Shown in pieces: positions 1-11,900 of a stretch of DNA of 64,000 nucleotides. Each line of letters opens with the position of its first letter. Position 1 is the stretch's first letter. Both the position numbers and the translations under genes were made by a program. Source of the stretch: Isoetes taiwanensis. Taxonomy: Eukaryota; Streptophyta; Lycopodiopsida; Isoetales; Isoetaceae. The stretch spans positions 1,747,307 to 1,811,306 of the forward strand of contig JAJEKV010000053.1 of the NCBI GenBank assembly GCA_021234155.1. Direction: 5' to 3'. The notes under the pieces were generated by a model, which worked only from the letters and a program-made list of their open reading frames with translations, had not been told where the DNA came from and searched no databases.

Positions 1-2141
1 GAACATCAGATTCATCAGATTGGAGCTGCCAGTTACCCGGTCCAGAACATCCTTGATCCACAACGCAACTGACCTAACATTTACAGGGAACAAAGGGTTT
101 TTAGCAGTCATCAACATATACTGAGTATATTCCAGCATATACTCAGTATATCCCACAAACCCCACATAAACGAGGGTTTGCCCCCCTAGGGGCAACCCAA
201 AAATTACAAAAGCAAATAAGATCTATTCTTACAAATATCAAGATGTGCTCTTGATGGAAGTTGCAGAGTAAAAACATAGGGCACACATTTACTAGTTAGG
301 GTCTTAAATTTGAAGTTACATTTATACCTATTCCAGCCCCGAACCCTAAAACCCTTGTACGCTGATGCGAAGTCCGACCATTTGGAATCAAGGCGGAAAC
401 TGGTAGGGCCATACATTGGTGTTTTGTCGTGTTTTTGTTTGTCCTTTTGTTTGTGGGGATTCAAAGGGGATGGAGGAATCTCAGACCGAAACTGCGCACA
501 GCTCATAACGTATAAGTGGATCACATTTGGAGTTTTTAAGCTGAATGCCCATAACTTTGGCAAAAAGTTGAAATCATCGGGGATAGTTTCTGCAGCTTTG
601 ATTGGGCGACATTGAATACTTCATTGGGTTGTCTTATGCTGGTGTGTGTACAGACTGATGATTTTAGAAGCAAGGAATACAAAAATAGATGCTCTTTAAC
701 AATGAAACTACGAGATATGAGCCATTTTTTGGTGCACACGATGTGCACCAAATCATCTTTTCAACATTAAATAGGCTTGTAAAATATAGATAACCGTTAG
801 GAAGGATCAATATCGTCAAAATATATGTCTGCAAAACAGAAATATTGGAATCATTTACTTTGAAAACAAAGGAATATATATTGTAGAAAGTTTTGCACGT
901 ATTATGAAACAGTAGTTACTTCAGAAAAACTGAGGAAGGCCAAGTGCCAAGCTCTTTGGGAATCTCAAAAGCAAGGCCATTTCTTTTAAATCAAGGGCCT
1001 GCTGCCCCAACTGAGCAAGACCAAGTGACAAGCTCTTTGAGAATCTCAAAAGCAAGTCCATTTCTTTTAAATCAAAGGCCTGCTGCCTCTTGTACTTCCT
1101 GCAATTTATAAGACCAGATAACATTTTTCTATCACCAGATAACATTTTTTTATCCCAACATCAAAACATAGCAATGGTGATATCATGGTTCACATATACC
1201 AATGGTTTTCTGCTTTTCCTGTCATCGCCATTCTTTCCCTGTTCTCTGGAGCCATGTATTAGATTCCTTTAAATGATAATTTGGACTTCAAATTCAAATT
1301 CAAATTCCAGAATTGAATAAACAGTAGTATGCTATTTGTCACTCGATTTTTTGTCCGTTTGTTTTCCATATTGTTCTAATTTGCAATTGGCCTGTAGCAG
1401 ATTTTGGTTTGTCAACCTATGATTGCAGGCCTTAAAAGGGATGGGAAGCCTTTCACGTGCACTATTTATTGTATCGTGTCTGTGTATGCATCTGTGGTGG
1501 TATTGTAAGTTTATCCGACACTTGAAGGGCGGTATGGATTAGCAAATTATTATTGTGGGTGTGATGTAGATGTTCTGTGTTTATGCAATTAAGTACCTCT
1601 TACGGTAATGCAAGTCCTACGGTGCATTTTTTGGGTTTATTCAAGCATTTGTTTGTTTACATAGCAGAAGTAAGGCAGAAAGAGTCTCAGCTGTCTTATG
1701 TTGGGCAATAACGTCAATTTCATTTCTAAAGGAGTTTTGATGACTAGTTGTTATTTGATGACTAGTTGTTATTAACTTAAGACTATTATAGGAACAAAAC
1801 TATGCTCTAAGTAAATTGGGTGCGAATGGAGTGGCTGAAGAAGTGCGTGCCAGTCTGAATATTTGCATCTTTCTTCCAAATCAAAACATGCTATATTCGA
1901 TAAGTAGATTATGGAAAAATATATCATCGCTGTTGCATCACTGTTTGATATATTTCTACATGCCGTAACCACTAGTATTGCAATTGTTAAAAAAAAAGAT
2001 GGCTATTTTTGTCATATCGATTTACGTTTACTATAGCTTAGTGTACAAAATCAGTGGTACTGATACTGATATGCAGCTGTACCAAACAATTCAAAGGTGC
2101 AAGCATAAGTCAGAAACTGGCCAATTTGCCTGGGTAGAAAG
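1..2141. other. Intergenic, no recognised gene
   Basis: I see no convincing coding region here. Small structures are visible: a near-palindromic ATATACTGAGTATAT / ATATACTCAGTATAT pair at about 118-157, and a tandem duplication of about 81 bp at roughly 938-1090 in which the phrases AAGCTCTTTG and CATTTCTTTTAAATCAA occur twice. A short TTCAAA microsatellite lies near 1288. Open frames in this stretch look random. Confidence 0.5.
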
Positions 2142-4233
2142 TCAGCACGCCACGTTTTTAGAGATAATGGGTATGACATCCTTAGGGTGATCTGTTCTTG
2201 GGCCTGCTAAGGAACGATAAGCAATAAGCTGGACAGGCAACTCATTTGATAAAGGGGAGTATTCTATGTTCCAATAAGGCCCCATTGCAAGAAAATCACT
2301 TGGATTTCTTGCTTCATATGGGGGCCCATATGTATCTCAACGATTGTAACGATCTAACTGTGGCTGCAATTCCAGCCTCAGTAATAGGACAATCCCTGAG
2401 TTCAAGCTTCCTAAGCTTCACACAACCAGACAAAGCTCTGAACCCCTCATTATTCTCTCCAACACAGCCCAAAAGAAGCCACCTAATCTTTCCACCATAT
2501 CTGCCAATGTGGGCTAAACCTTCATTTGTAAGTCCACCATGGCGTATATAAATAGCCAAACGAACCATATTTGAACATCCCTCTAGCAAATTCTTCACGC
2601 CATCATCAAATGAAGGTGTGGTTCTCATGTCACTCTCTAATAAAGCTATTCTGAAGTCCACCAAGTTTGGACATGACTCTCCGAATGCAGATAATGCTGA
2701 ACTGGTGATATCTGATGCATAAATTGCAACGGACTGTAAACATCTGCAGTTTTGAGCCAGATAAAGTAGCCCCCGATGTGATACAAAACCATGCTGGTCC
2801 TCTAAATTTTCAATCCGAAGACTCCTAAGCTTTTTACAATGGTTGCCAAGCACTTCAAGTCCTGCATCTCCAATAATGTTTCGCACCTATATAGAAACAT
2901 GAAATGAGAAACAGAATTAACTGAGGTACCTCATGCGTTGAAATAACTGCTATATGAAGCATATCATTAGACCCTGTAGATTTTTCACGAGATTCTACCA
3001 TATAATATGAGAAATAAAGAGTACAGATGCAGATGATGCCCAAGACTGAGTGGTTGGTTCACCTAGGAGAGGAATTGGATTGGCTACTTCACCCAGCTTG
3101 CAATACATTTTGTGTGGTTCAGTAACTGATGATTTAACACAAGGGCAGATAAGCAACATCAACAAGAAAGAAATAAACGAACAAATGAACAAGAACTTGC
3201 CTTTAAAATCTGAAGATTGGCACAGGACTTGATAAGCTCATTATGAACCTCTGCAGTCAACAAAGTGGATGTTGACATAAGATTCAGCTGGATAAGGTTC
3301 AATGCAATAGAAGAATCTATTGGCCATGGGATGTCACCAGAAAAAGAGACAAGACTTCTAGGCAACTCAAGCTGATTATTGATCTGGTCCTCTGTCGGAT
3401 AACACACTGCAAGCTCTTTGAGACATGTTGCTGATGTTATAACCTTCCTCATACTTCCTGCGTCAACTTCACTGAGCTTTAGAAAATCAATGACTTGCAA
3501 TTTCTTAAAAGCATTGCCAAATCGTCCATGTCAATTTGGAGCCCTGTTAATGAGAATTTTAGCACTTCCAGCTGCGAATTATGCAAGGCGAGCTCATGAA
3601 ACCATTCTCCATCCAGGTCTTCAATCAAACTTTCTTCCAGGTATAGCTCCTTTAACCCTCTGCACCATAAAAAGCTCTCAAAATTACTATGCATAGTATG
3701 TCACAGCAATGGCATAATAAAGAAGAAATGGCGAAAGCATACCTACAGCAATGGGCTACAGCATGGACACCCTTGTTTGTAAATCCAGTACACTTATCCA
3801 ATCTAAATACCTGCAATGAGCTAGAAAATGTGCGGGCTATGGATGTCAGGTCTTCATCAATAACTTCGAGGCGGCGAAGATGAATGGATTGAAGGGCAGG
3901 ATAAGCCTTAAATTGTATAGCCGCCTTGGTAATCTCCAGAATCCATGGCCGAGCAAACCCACCCCAATCTTTGGGAAGCAAAGCAAAATCATAGGGCCTA
4001 GGTTTTCCCTTAATCTTAATACTCTTAAGATTCTTGAAACGTCTTACAAGTACTGAAGGCTTGACAGCATAAGGAGAAACTACTGTAACATGTTTGCGTG
4101 TAATGCTATCAATTTTATGCCACTGCTTATTTACCTGAGAAATGGATTTTCGGTCTATTGGATCATCCAAATGATGGAAAACACATTCCAGGACATCATC
4201 TGAGAGAATCCCATCAAATCTCCTTGTAGACAT
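2142..4233 (-). CDS. COI1: COI1-like F-box/LRR protein (jasmonate receptor family), frame broken by two indels
   Basis: COI1 proteins are the F-box subunit of an SCF ubiquitin ligase that binds JA-Ile and JAZ repressors in the nucleus. I model three exons on the minus strand: 4233-3743, 3659-3201 and 2886-2142. Intron 1 (3742-3660) is GT-AG; intron 2 (3200-2887) is GC-AG. The F-box is near residues 5-45 (LSDDVLECVFHHL) and leucine-rich repeats follow. COI1 signatures include KGKPR, WGGFARPW, RLDKCTGFT, SDITS, HGGLTNEGL and RWLLLG. Exon 2 lacks one base near 3485-3489 and exon 3 has one extra C near 2317-2324. With both allowed for, exon phases agree and the protein is about 564 residues, against about 592 in Arabidopsis. 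As written it would end at WAPI and lose about 57 C-terminal residues (PYWNIE, AYRSLAGPRTD). An upstream in-frame ATG at 4302 is an alternative start. Identity is well supported; functionality is uncertain. Confidence 0.85.
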
Positions 4234-4302
4234 TCGGCGACCCTTTGAAGCAGGCTTATACGGACCACATATACCTCTAATTGGGATAAACAGAGAGTCC
4301 AA

Positions 4303-5344
4303 TCATGCAGGTGTGAATGGAAAACACTGTGCATCAAATTGAAGTGGATAATTTATGAATTATCTACTTCCAAAACGTACATGTATATCTTTTTTAAGCA
4401 TAAGTAGCTGGAAAAGAGCACTATGAAGACAGGCAGAAAAGACAGATTCTACCACTAGCACAGGATTTCCTGGGTTGGTTCACTAATCGTCCACAAAGCT
4501 AGAATCATTTTCTGTTGACTTGCCTGTGTGGGAACAGATTATACAGTTTGACGTACTGTGGACAAGGCTAAAATGCCATCTGTTTCCAACGGAGATATGC
4601 TGGCTGGAGGATCATCCGCCATAACCTCCTTTGGGTGTCTAGACAAAAGTTGAATTGGCCCCAAAAATCTCCACTGGAGTACGGGAAGGAAGTATCCCAA
4701 CGTAACGTTATGCCCCCTTGGATTTGGCACTTACCAAGATCCTCCATAAAGAATCACATAAACATCTCTTATCTTATTTTATTTTATTTTATTTGACCTT
4801 CAAGGGTAAGCCCTCGACTTGAACACGCGAGAATATGCCAAACATATTCCTTACCCACTGAGAAATGTTTGCCTACGCCTTACAGAAACAACTGTCGGCT
4901 GCGGAGCAAGTCGGGTGGAAGGTCGAGGTTATTTTTGCTCCATGTAATGGAGGAAATAGGGTTGGCATTGTTTTAGTACTCAACAGGTAAAAGCCAGTGC
5001 TTTTTAATATTTATCAGACTTGCTCATTGGATCTTATCTTAGACTTTCTTATTCTGTTTGTTAGACTTTGTCATGCAAAAAGAACTTGTTAGAAGACAAT
5101 ATTTATATACAAATGACAAGATCCACAACCACCAAAGGTCTCTTTCCCTTGTGCAAGGTCAATACATTCTACATTTCTATGACATGGTCCGACTTAATTT
5201 TGGTGCTCAGAATGAAACAATATCTATTAGCTTTAGTTGCCATCTGAAGCAAAGTTCAAAAGAAACAAGCTTTAGACATTAATGGATTGCCCTTTTACTG
5301 GATTACCTTTTTCATTATTATTAGCTACTAGTAACCATGCCCAA
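4303..5344. other. Region upstream of the COI1-like gene
   Basis: No coding region is supported. A short TTTTATTTTATTTTA microsatellite lies at about 4773-4795. The promoter of the COI1-like gene should be in this stretch on the minus strand, but I cannot point to a clear TATA box or a defined transcription start. Confidence 0.4.
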
Positions 5345-5790
5345 TAATGCGCAAAATACCACGATTCTCAATTTGAGCACCTTCTAGTTCGCTCGTCGTC
5401 ACTAGAAAAATCTTCATTTGTCTTTTTCTCTCCGCTTAATGATATGCTTAAACTCAGCATCTAGCTTTGCCTGATCTGAGGTCTCTTGGGTAGTGGCCAC
5501 ACAAGGAAATCAACTGACACCTTAGTGGTGAGCAACATATTGGCAGGTGGGGGCACCGCCTACGACTAGGCACAACCAGAAGTAAACGATAACCCTAACC
5601 AACCCCACCAGTCACGCGACACACTTAGTGTGCGACCGCCTTCCAATGCACTCCAACCAACCATGTGCTTGCCATGGGCAGCCAATTTGCGCTTTGTCGC
5701 TGGTGCGAGCGAGAACGACAACTAGATGCTTCTAGATATGCCCTCAGAAAAGCCTGGGCGCAAGTCGCATTCAAAGAAATGTGTTCATCC
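5345..5790 (-). pseudogene. 45S rDNA relic: 5.8S 3' end, ITS2, 26S 5' end
   Basis: Read on the minus strand, 5782-5722 resembles the 3' part of 5.8S rRNA (GAATGCGACTTGCGCCC, then GAGGGCATATCT). An ITS2-like spacer of about 230 nt follows. From about 5485 down to 5345 it resembles the start of 26S rRNA: GACCTCAGATCAGGC, then TTTAAGCATATCATTAAGCG (the usual site of the ITS4 primer), then CGACGAGCGAAC. Relative to the conserved plant 26S start it carries many C-to-T and G-to-A type changes plus small indels, as expected of a methylated, unconstrained copy. It is a truncated dispersed relic, not a working rRNA gene. The rRNA origin is strongly supported by the conserved words; exact ends are approximate. 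Confidence 0.8.
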
Positions 5791-6051
5791 TATTATATCA
5801 GATCTTGTTTGGATCTAGACAATGCATGATTATACCCTATTTACACTATATTTGAGTTGATAGAGTAGATTACAACTAAAGCTAAGTAGAATGCATCATT
5901 TACTATCCTTGTGAGACTTATAACTAGGGCTTATTAGAGCAATTTATATTTTTGTTTTTAATTCTGTACAATAATTTCTTTGGTTAATATAGAAAATCCA
6001 CCTTCTTCTCATAATAAGATACTATTCCACCTAATAGTCATTTTCATGCTA

Positions 6052-6200
6052 GAAGGGGCCATTATTCATGCTCACACTATCTCCCCAAGATTGGGATTAT
6101 TAAATAAATTAGTGGAACCCCTTCCGGGAAGCTATTTAAATTTCCAAAATTTGGAAGGGTTTCCACATCTTGAAGCACGGAAGGGTTTCCATGAAAAAAT
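6052..6200. repeat. Cluster of GGAAGGGTTTCCA-type repeats
   Basis: GGAAGGGTTTCCA appears twice (near 6152 and 6179), with related words such as GGAACCCCTTCC nearby. The same motif family recurs at 14117-14583 and, as GGAAACCTCCCC, at 45720-45960, 47505-47540 and 49985-50035. It may mark a transposon end, but I could not define a terminus or target duplication here. Confidence 0.4.
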
Positions 6201-6356
6201 CTTATATTATAATGTTATAGCGTGTGTCTTCAATGGAGCCCTGGGATCGGACGATCAAGATTTGATTGACCAACTAGCGGAGATGATGTGTGTGTTCTTC
6301 AACTAAAAGTTTCATCTTGACCATGGCTCCAATATGATTCACCAATCCGGACAAAC

Positions 6357-7075
6357 CGTGAAAAGGAAAAGGGAAGGAAAAGGAGAGAAGGAAAAGGAAA
6401 AGTGAGAGAGAAAAGGACAAAAGGAAAAGGAAAAGGAAAAGGAAAAAATAAGAATATGAAAAAATAAAAATGGAAAAGGAAAAATAGAAAAGGGGAAGAA
6501 GGAAAAGGAACAAAAGGGTAAGGAAGGGGAAAACAAAAGAGAAGGAGAAAAGGGGGGAAAAAAATGGAAGATAAAATTAACTGATGGCCAAAATTGAATC
6601 AACTGAAACGGGAAAAGGAAACGGAAAGGAAGGAAGGAAAAGGAATGGAAGGAATGGAAGGCTGGGACAAATGAAGATGGGGAATGGAAAGGAAAGAGGA
6701 AGGAACGAGGAAAGGGAAGAGGAAGGAAGAAAGGAGGGAAGGAATGGACAGTGGAAGGAAGGGGAAGAGGAAATGGAAGGACAGCATACAACACAAAGCC
6801 TGATAGCCGAACAGAAAGACATGAAAGAAAGGAAAAGGAAAGGAAAGGAAAGGAAAAGGAAAAGGAAGGAAAGGAAGGAAAGGACATGGAAGGAAGGAAT
6901 GAAGGAATGGAAAAAGATGGAAGGGAATGGAGGAAAAAGAATGGAAGAAAATGGAAAGAAATGGAGGGTGGAAAAGAAAGGAAAAGCCCATCGGAAAAGA
7001 GAAAGGGAAAAGGGGAAGGGGGAAAGGAAAGGTAAAGGAGGGACAAGAGGATTAAAAAAAAAAAAAAAAGAGAAT
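6357..7075. repeat. Purine-only (GGAAA)n tract of about 720 bp
   Basis: The plus strand is almost entirely A and G, built from GGAAAA, GGAAGG and GGAATGG words, and ends in a run of 16 or 17 A. Long open frames on both strands across it are by-products of composition (Lys/Glu/Gly on plus, Phe/Ser/Pro on minus) and should not be annotated as genes. Such tracts can form triplex DNA and are prone to length error in assemblies. Confidence 0.9.
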
Positions 7076-7099
7076 GAAAAAATGGTAGAATGAATAGGT

Positions 7100-8442
7100 T
7101 TTTGGTCCAAGACAGATTTTAATTTATGCTCAAAGAAGGTGCCGGGCACCATTACTAGTATAAATAGATTATTTTTGGGGAAGAGATATCCACTAAGCTA
7201 ATAATTTTTGCATATTAATTCCTACTCGCTATTCTTAAAAAGCTTTTTAGAGAAAGGAGAAAGGGATTTTTCTTACTCTTGTTCCGGGCGATTTTTTCCC
7301 AAGAAGTGAGAATTAAGGGCCAATCTTGGTCGATCCAGAGGGCCCTCCTCATGATCCTCAGAAGTTGTGTAAGGGATCATCCTTCTAGATATTATGATCT
7401 TTCACATCCAATCTAAGTTTGATGCATCCAAGAACATCTTGGACTCCATCTTTCTATTGTCGCCTTTTTATTCTATTTTACAACACCGTAACATTACCAT
7501 AGATTGGCCATACCAAACGTAAGGAGCTCAACGATTTGGTGTCCGGATCGAGAAATGGAGCGCGTATTACAAAATTTTACTCTTAATTGCTTTCACATCT
7601 CCACCGTGATAACAAAGCTTGTAGAATATTTCCGTGCAAGCCCCTAACCCTAAAGATGATTCTTTCATTTTGGGCTGCTCGGCTCAAGGGCTAGGGTCGT
7701 ATAAGATATTGTGCCCAGTTTTCTATCCCTCGACTTTAAGGAGCCCTTCGATTTTTTAACAGATATGGTTCGTAAAGCATTTAACTTGATGTTTAAATAT
7801 TATTAAGCATGTATCTGCGGGCGTATGCCCTGAACTGTTATACATGCATATCTTTTGTTTGCTATTGGAACTCTAGAAGAAATGGAAATTTCAACAGGGG
7901 ATAGACATGTCTTAACCAAAGATGTATCAGCAGGTGGGGCTAAAGAGCTAAGTTTTGAGTATCATCATGCTAATCATTTAGAGAAATTAGTTAGATGTGC
8001 TTGTATCTTCTAATTGCAAAGCAATCATGTTTATTGATCTGCCACTTTGCTTGCCTTTGTGTTGCTCATTAAAAAATCGCGAAATCGTGCACGATATCGT
8101 AAATAATGTGTTTATAAAACTTCCCTAGTTTTCTTTAAACTCACAACAGGCAAACCCAAGTATTTCTCGAAAATATTCTTCTTTTTCTTGTTGTTCCCTT
8201 CAATAGCGATTTAGTTAATCCGTAAGTTGGTGCTCTAACTTGTTGGATCTTCCCTTTCAGCAATTTTACTTTAATCAAGCATAAATATCTCATTCTCAGA
8301 ATTTATTATGACCAGCATTTTAGCTACTAAAACACTCTTGCCGCCAACACTACGAGATATTTAGCTCAAGAATGCTTTCCTAGTATTAAGTTCTTTTTGA
8401 TTCTTTACTGAAAATATGAAATGCGTTGATGAACAATTTGAA
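7100..8442. other. No recognised gene
   Basis: AT-rich sequence with no coding region I can support. Nothing distinctive was noted apart from short homopolymers. Confidence 0.4.
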
Positions 8443-9114
8443 GCACCATGCACGGGGTTTCACCTAGGCATATGGGGATACCACATATGTGTGCAGGGGT
8501 CCAGGAGAAACCCCGGTGATAATAACTTTTTTGAGGTGGAAAACCCCTACATAATGTTAAATAGAAAAGCCGCCTCCAAGCCCCTTCTTTCAGATGTACT
8601 TTCGGACGATCCTAGTTTTACATACCCCTACCCGATCTTGTACTTGAGTTTGTGTTTGTGCACCCCTACCCCTATGTACGTAATAAATAAAAATTTCAAA
8701 ATGTTTTTAATTGACATTTCTCATCTATTTCTCGCATTTCCATGGGTTCTTACATGCATGCGACATTACAAGGGTAATTCTAAGGAGCATTTGCAATTTT
8801 GAACACGATTTAGGAGGCCTTGCCCCTAATAATGGGACAATAATGGACAATACATGGTAATAACAATACATGAAATTCATGCTAAGGAGAATAACATCAT
8901 GGTTTATACATCTATAATAGACTACACCCATAGGGCACCCATATAGATGAATGTTCTAAGACTATTATTGAATGTTCTAAACTATTATGTTCTAAGACTA
9001 TTACTGGCCTATGGTAAGAAATGAATAATCTAAAACTATTATGGTTGGCTCGACTTTTGAGGCATGCAGCATAATTCCAACCATAATGGTTGATTCGACC
9101 CATAGCAACCGGCC

Positions 9115-9318
9115 CTATATATAGTCCCTTCATTTTTCCTTGGCCATTCGTCTTCCACTCCAAATTCCGCTCCACCGCTTCCAAAATTTCATCCTTCAAA
9201 ATTCGCTCCCATTCCGTTGTCTTTCTTCTATTTCGATATGGCGAGGTTGAAATACACTAACAAGAAGCCCCGGCTGAAGAGTCATCCTCTTCTAGCCATC
9301 CCAGCATGCACCGGATGA
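9115..9318 (+). promoter_or_regulatory. TATA-box promoter and short leader ORF
   Basis: CTATATATAG at 9115-9124 is followed by a pyrimidine-rich leader of about 110 nt and an ATG at 9238 that opens a 26-codon frame (MARLKYTNKKPRLK...) ending at a TGA. The arrangement resembles a captured plant promoter with the beginning of a first exon. The protein is not recognised, and the frame closes too early to be a full gene. Confidence 0.3.
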
Positions 9319-10141
9319 CTTGTGTTGCCAAGTTCTCTTGCTTGGAGGTAGTCGCGATTAATGGAGCAAGGAGCTACGGTTTGAGAAAGTCCAAGTGGAT
9401 TGATCGAAAGGTATGGTATCGATGAGGCTTTCTTATGCTGACAATGGAGGCTGATTGCATTTACCTCCTTGTGGACCTGAAAATGCCCCCTGCTGATTAC
9501 ACTACTCTTAATGCAGTGAATCTGGCTCTTAAGTAGCTCTTACTCTTGTCTCGGCTGTATATCGGCTGCAAGGAATGTAAAGTTCAAGTTTTTGTCTTAA
9601 AAACTCAAAGCTTTTTTGTAAACAGATGCAAGCTTTGATGTAAACAGGTTTTTTTTGTAAAACTCCAGCTTTTATGAATATGTAATAGTGCTTTTTCATA
9701 ATATATGAAGTCTATTGATCGATTAGGTGGAGTATGTCCAATTTTTTTCGGGAAGAACAAGCCCCGATCTTATTCATAACATGCATAAGTTTTCAAATCG
9801 AAGTCCCGATCAAATCAAATATGCCACAATTTTAAAACCAAAATGCACTTTAAAACAACATGCGATATACAACATGCGGATACACAACATGCGGATACAT
9901 TTTTAAAATCGGAAATAAGCCAAAAGATACATATTTCACATTAAACATAAGATATATTTCACATTTCGTGATCAAAAGATACACATTAAACCGATGCTTC
10001 CACTCAAAAGATAACAATTCGGAAATTAAAACCACGATTCAGAAAGGATACAATGCCAATGCCTTTCATATGAAGAGTATATATGCCAAAAGCACCATTT
10101 TAAACCTTGCAACTTAAATCTAAGGTAGTGGAGTATACCAT

Positions 10142-11900
10142 CTAATGGAGACTATTTTCAAATCGTCTTAAAACCAAATATGCCACAAGTTTTGTTTGAT
10201 ATAAAGCGTCCATAAAGCGTATTTCACACACCGTATAACATACTTGACTCATCAAAACCAGTGAATAAGCCCCCCGAACCACCATCTTCAAACTAGCTTG
10301 GCCTTGCCTTTGTTTCCCTGATAAACATGATTTTGTGAGGCAAAAGTTAGCAATGAAATGAAGCCAATCACAAAATAGAGATAAACAAAATAGCAATCAA
10401 GACAATAGAGACCTTTTTTTGATCAGCCAAAACTTATCAAATTGCAACCTATCATGATCATCAAGCTGGTATCTACCATTATCTGGGTTGTAAGTTAAAG
10501 ATGCTATTGCTATTACAGAGTATAATGAGATTGATTGACTATCTGATAGATCAAAACTGTACCTACCTCTGCTTTGTCTTACGCTCATTATACCAAGCCA
10601 AATTAAGGTCTATGGGTATGATGGTGCAACTAACCAAATCAACTTGGCTCCTAGTTTCTTTCCATCCTCTCCCAAGTTTCTTTACTAAGAACTCTTCCCA
10701 AATACCATGAAACTTGCTTCCGTCATTCTTATTTCGTTTCTTAGCTCCTTCTTTAACTGTTGGAATCCATCTCAAAGAAGATTGCAATCATCGACCAATA
10801 CCAAAGGGAGGTTGCTGCATTTATGAACTTGCTCTCGGGGCTTATAAGAGATCTTTGCTTGACCTTTGTCAATCGTCCTTGAAGAGACCATGGATTACCA
10901 TTCGGTTGGCTGACCAAAGTACCTTTGCACATAATCTTATTATCAAGCATTACATTTCTTTCAATTTTTTTTTTTGGTCAATGGCCTCTATCTCGTCTAA
11001 ACATGGAGTCAAAGGCATGTCTTAGCTCTAATTCTCTTTGTAAAACTCATTGGGCAAGTCATTCTTGGCATCTGGAATACCATCATTCTCTTGTTCTAAA
11101 TTCACCTCATCGACTCATCTCCAACCGGTAGTTGTGTCTAATTCCTTAAAGTAGTCTTTGTTGAAGAAATCTTCGTGCTTCCAAGGTTTGCTCCACCAAG
11201 TATCCTCTCCACTTTCCTCACAAGTGATTCCTACTTCGTACACATAATTCAGGATGCATGCTTGAGTCCCGCCTCCAATGCTTCCACAATCAGCTCATCC
11301 GCACAAATGCTAAACACTCCAACTCGTTGGCATCATAAGACATGAGATCAAACCGATCTTTCTTACCCAATTTGCATTTTCATCTTGTACTTCCTAAAGG
11401 TGTGAATCCACCTACATGTATCAGCCCCTTGATGCAAATTTGGATTGCAACATACCTTCAAACTCGACCTCCCCCACCTCAAACTTGCCTTCTCTTGGCT
11501 GGTCAGGGGTCTGATCTGCAACCCCAATGGCGGTCACATTTTCTTCTTCTTCGGCTCATTAAGCACTCGAGGCGTCTTCTCTTCAAGGGCTGCACATCTT
11601 CTTGAGTTTCATCCACACGAACAAACACCTCCTCATTTTGTAACTTTGTACCTTTCCTCTTGCCTTGTTGACAAAGGAAGCTTCCTTTCACCCAAAACAC
11701 AAACTTCGTGTCCCTCCAAGCCATCAATCTCATCAAGTTAATAGCTTTTTCTTACATCGATATCGTTGCATTTTGCTTGACTTTGACAAAACCAACCTCG
11801 AGACACTTCTCGGTCCGGCAATTGCACATACAATGATATTTGTTTCAATGCCATTTGCTACAAGTAACCCAAAGAAAGAGTTAGGAACCCGTTAGGAATT
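10142..11900 (-). other. Unrecognised broken minus-strand reading frames
   Basis: Several minus-strand frames of 60-85 codons follow one another in the candidate element: 11736-11503, 10950-10753, 10787-10563, 10588-10397 and 10396-10142. They use fairly ordinary codons and contain basic patches (for example PLKRRRLECLMSRRRRK near 11550). This pattern suggests a once-continuous element-encoded protein broken by introns or indels. I do not recognise a domain and assign no function. Confidence 0.25.

Noticed and set aside
6274-7152. Long open frames on both strands over the purine tract (up to 235 codons)
   Set aside because: They consist of a few residue types dictated by the A/G-only composition, overlap in several frames, and have no domain or splice context.
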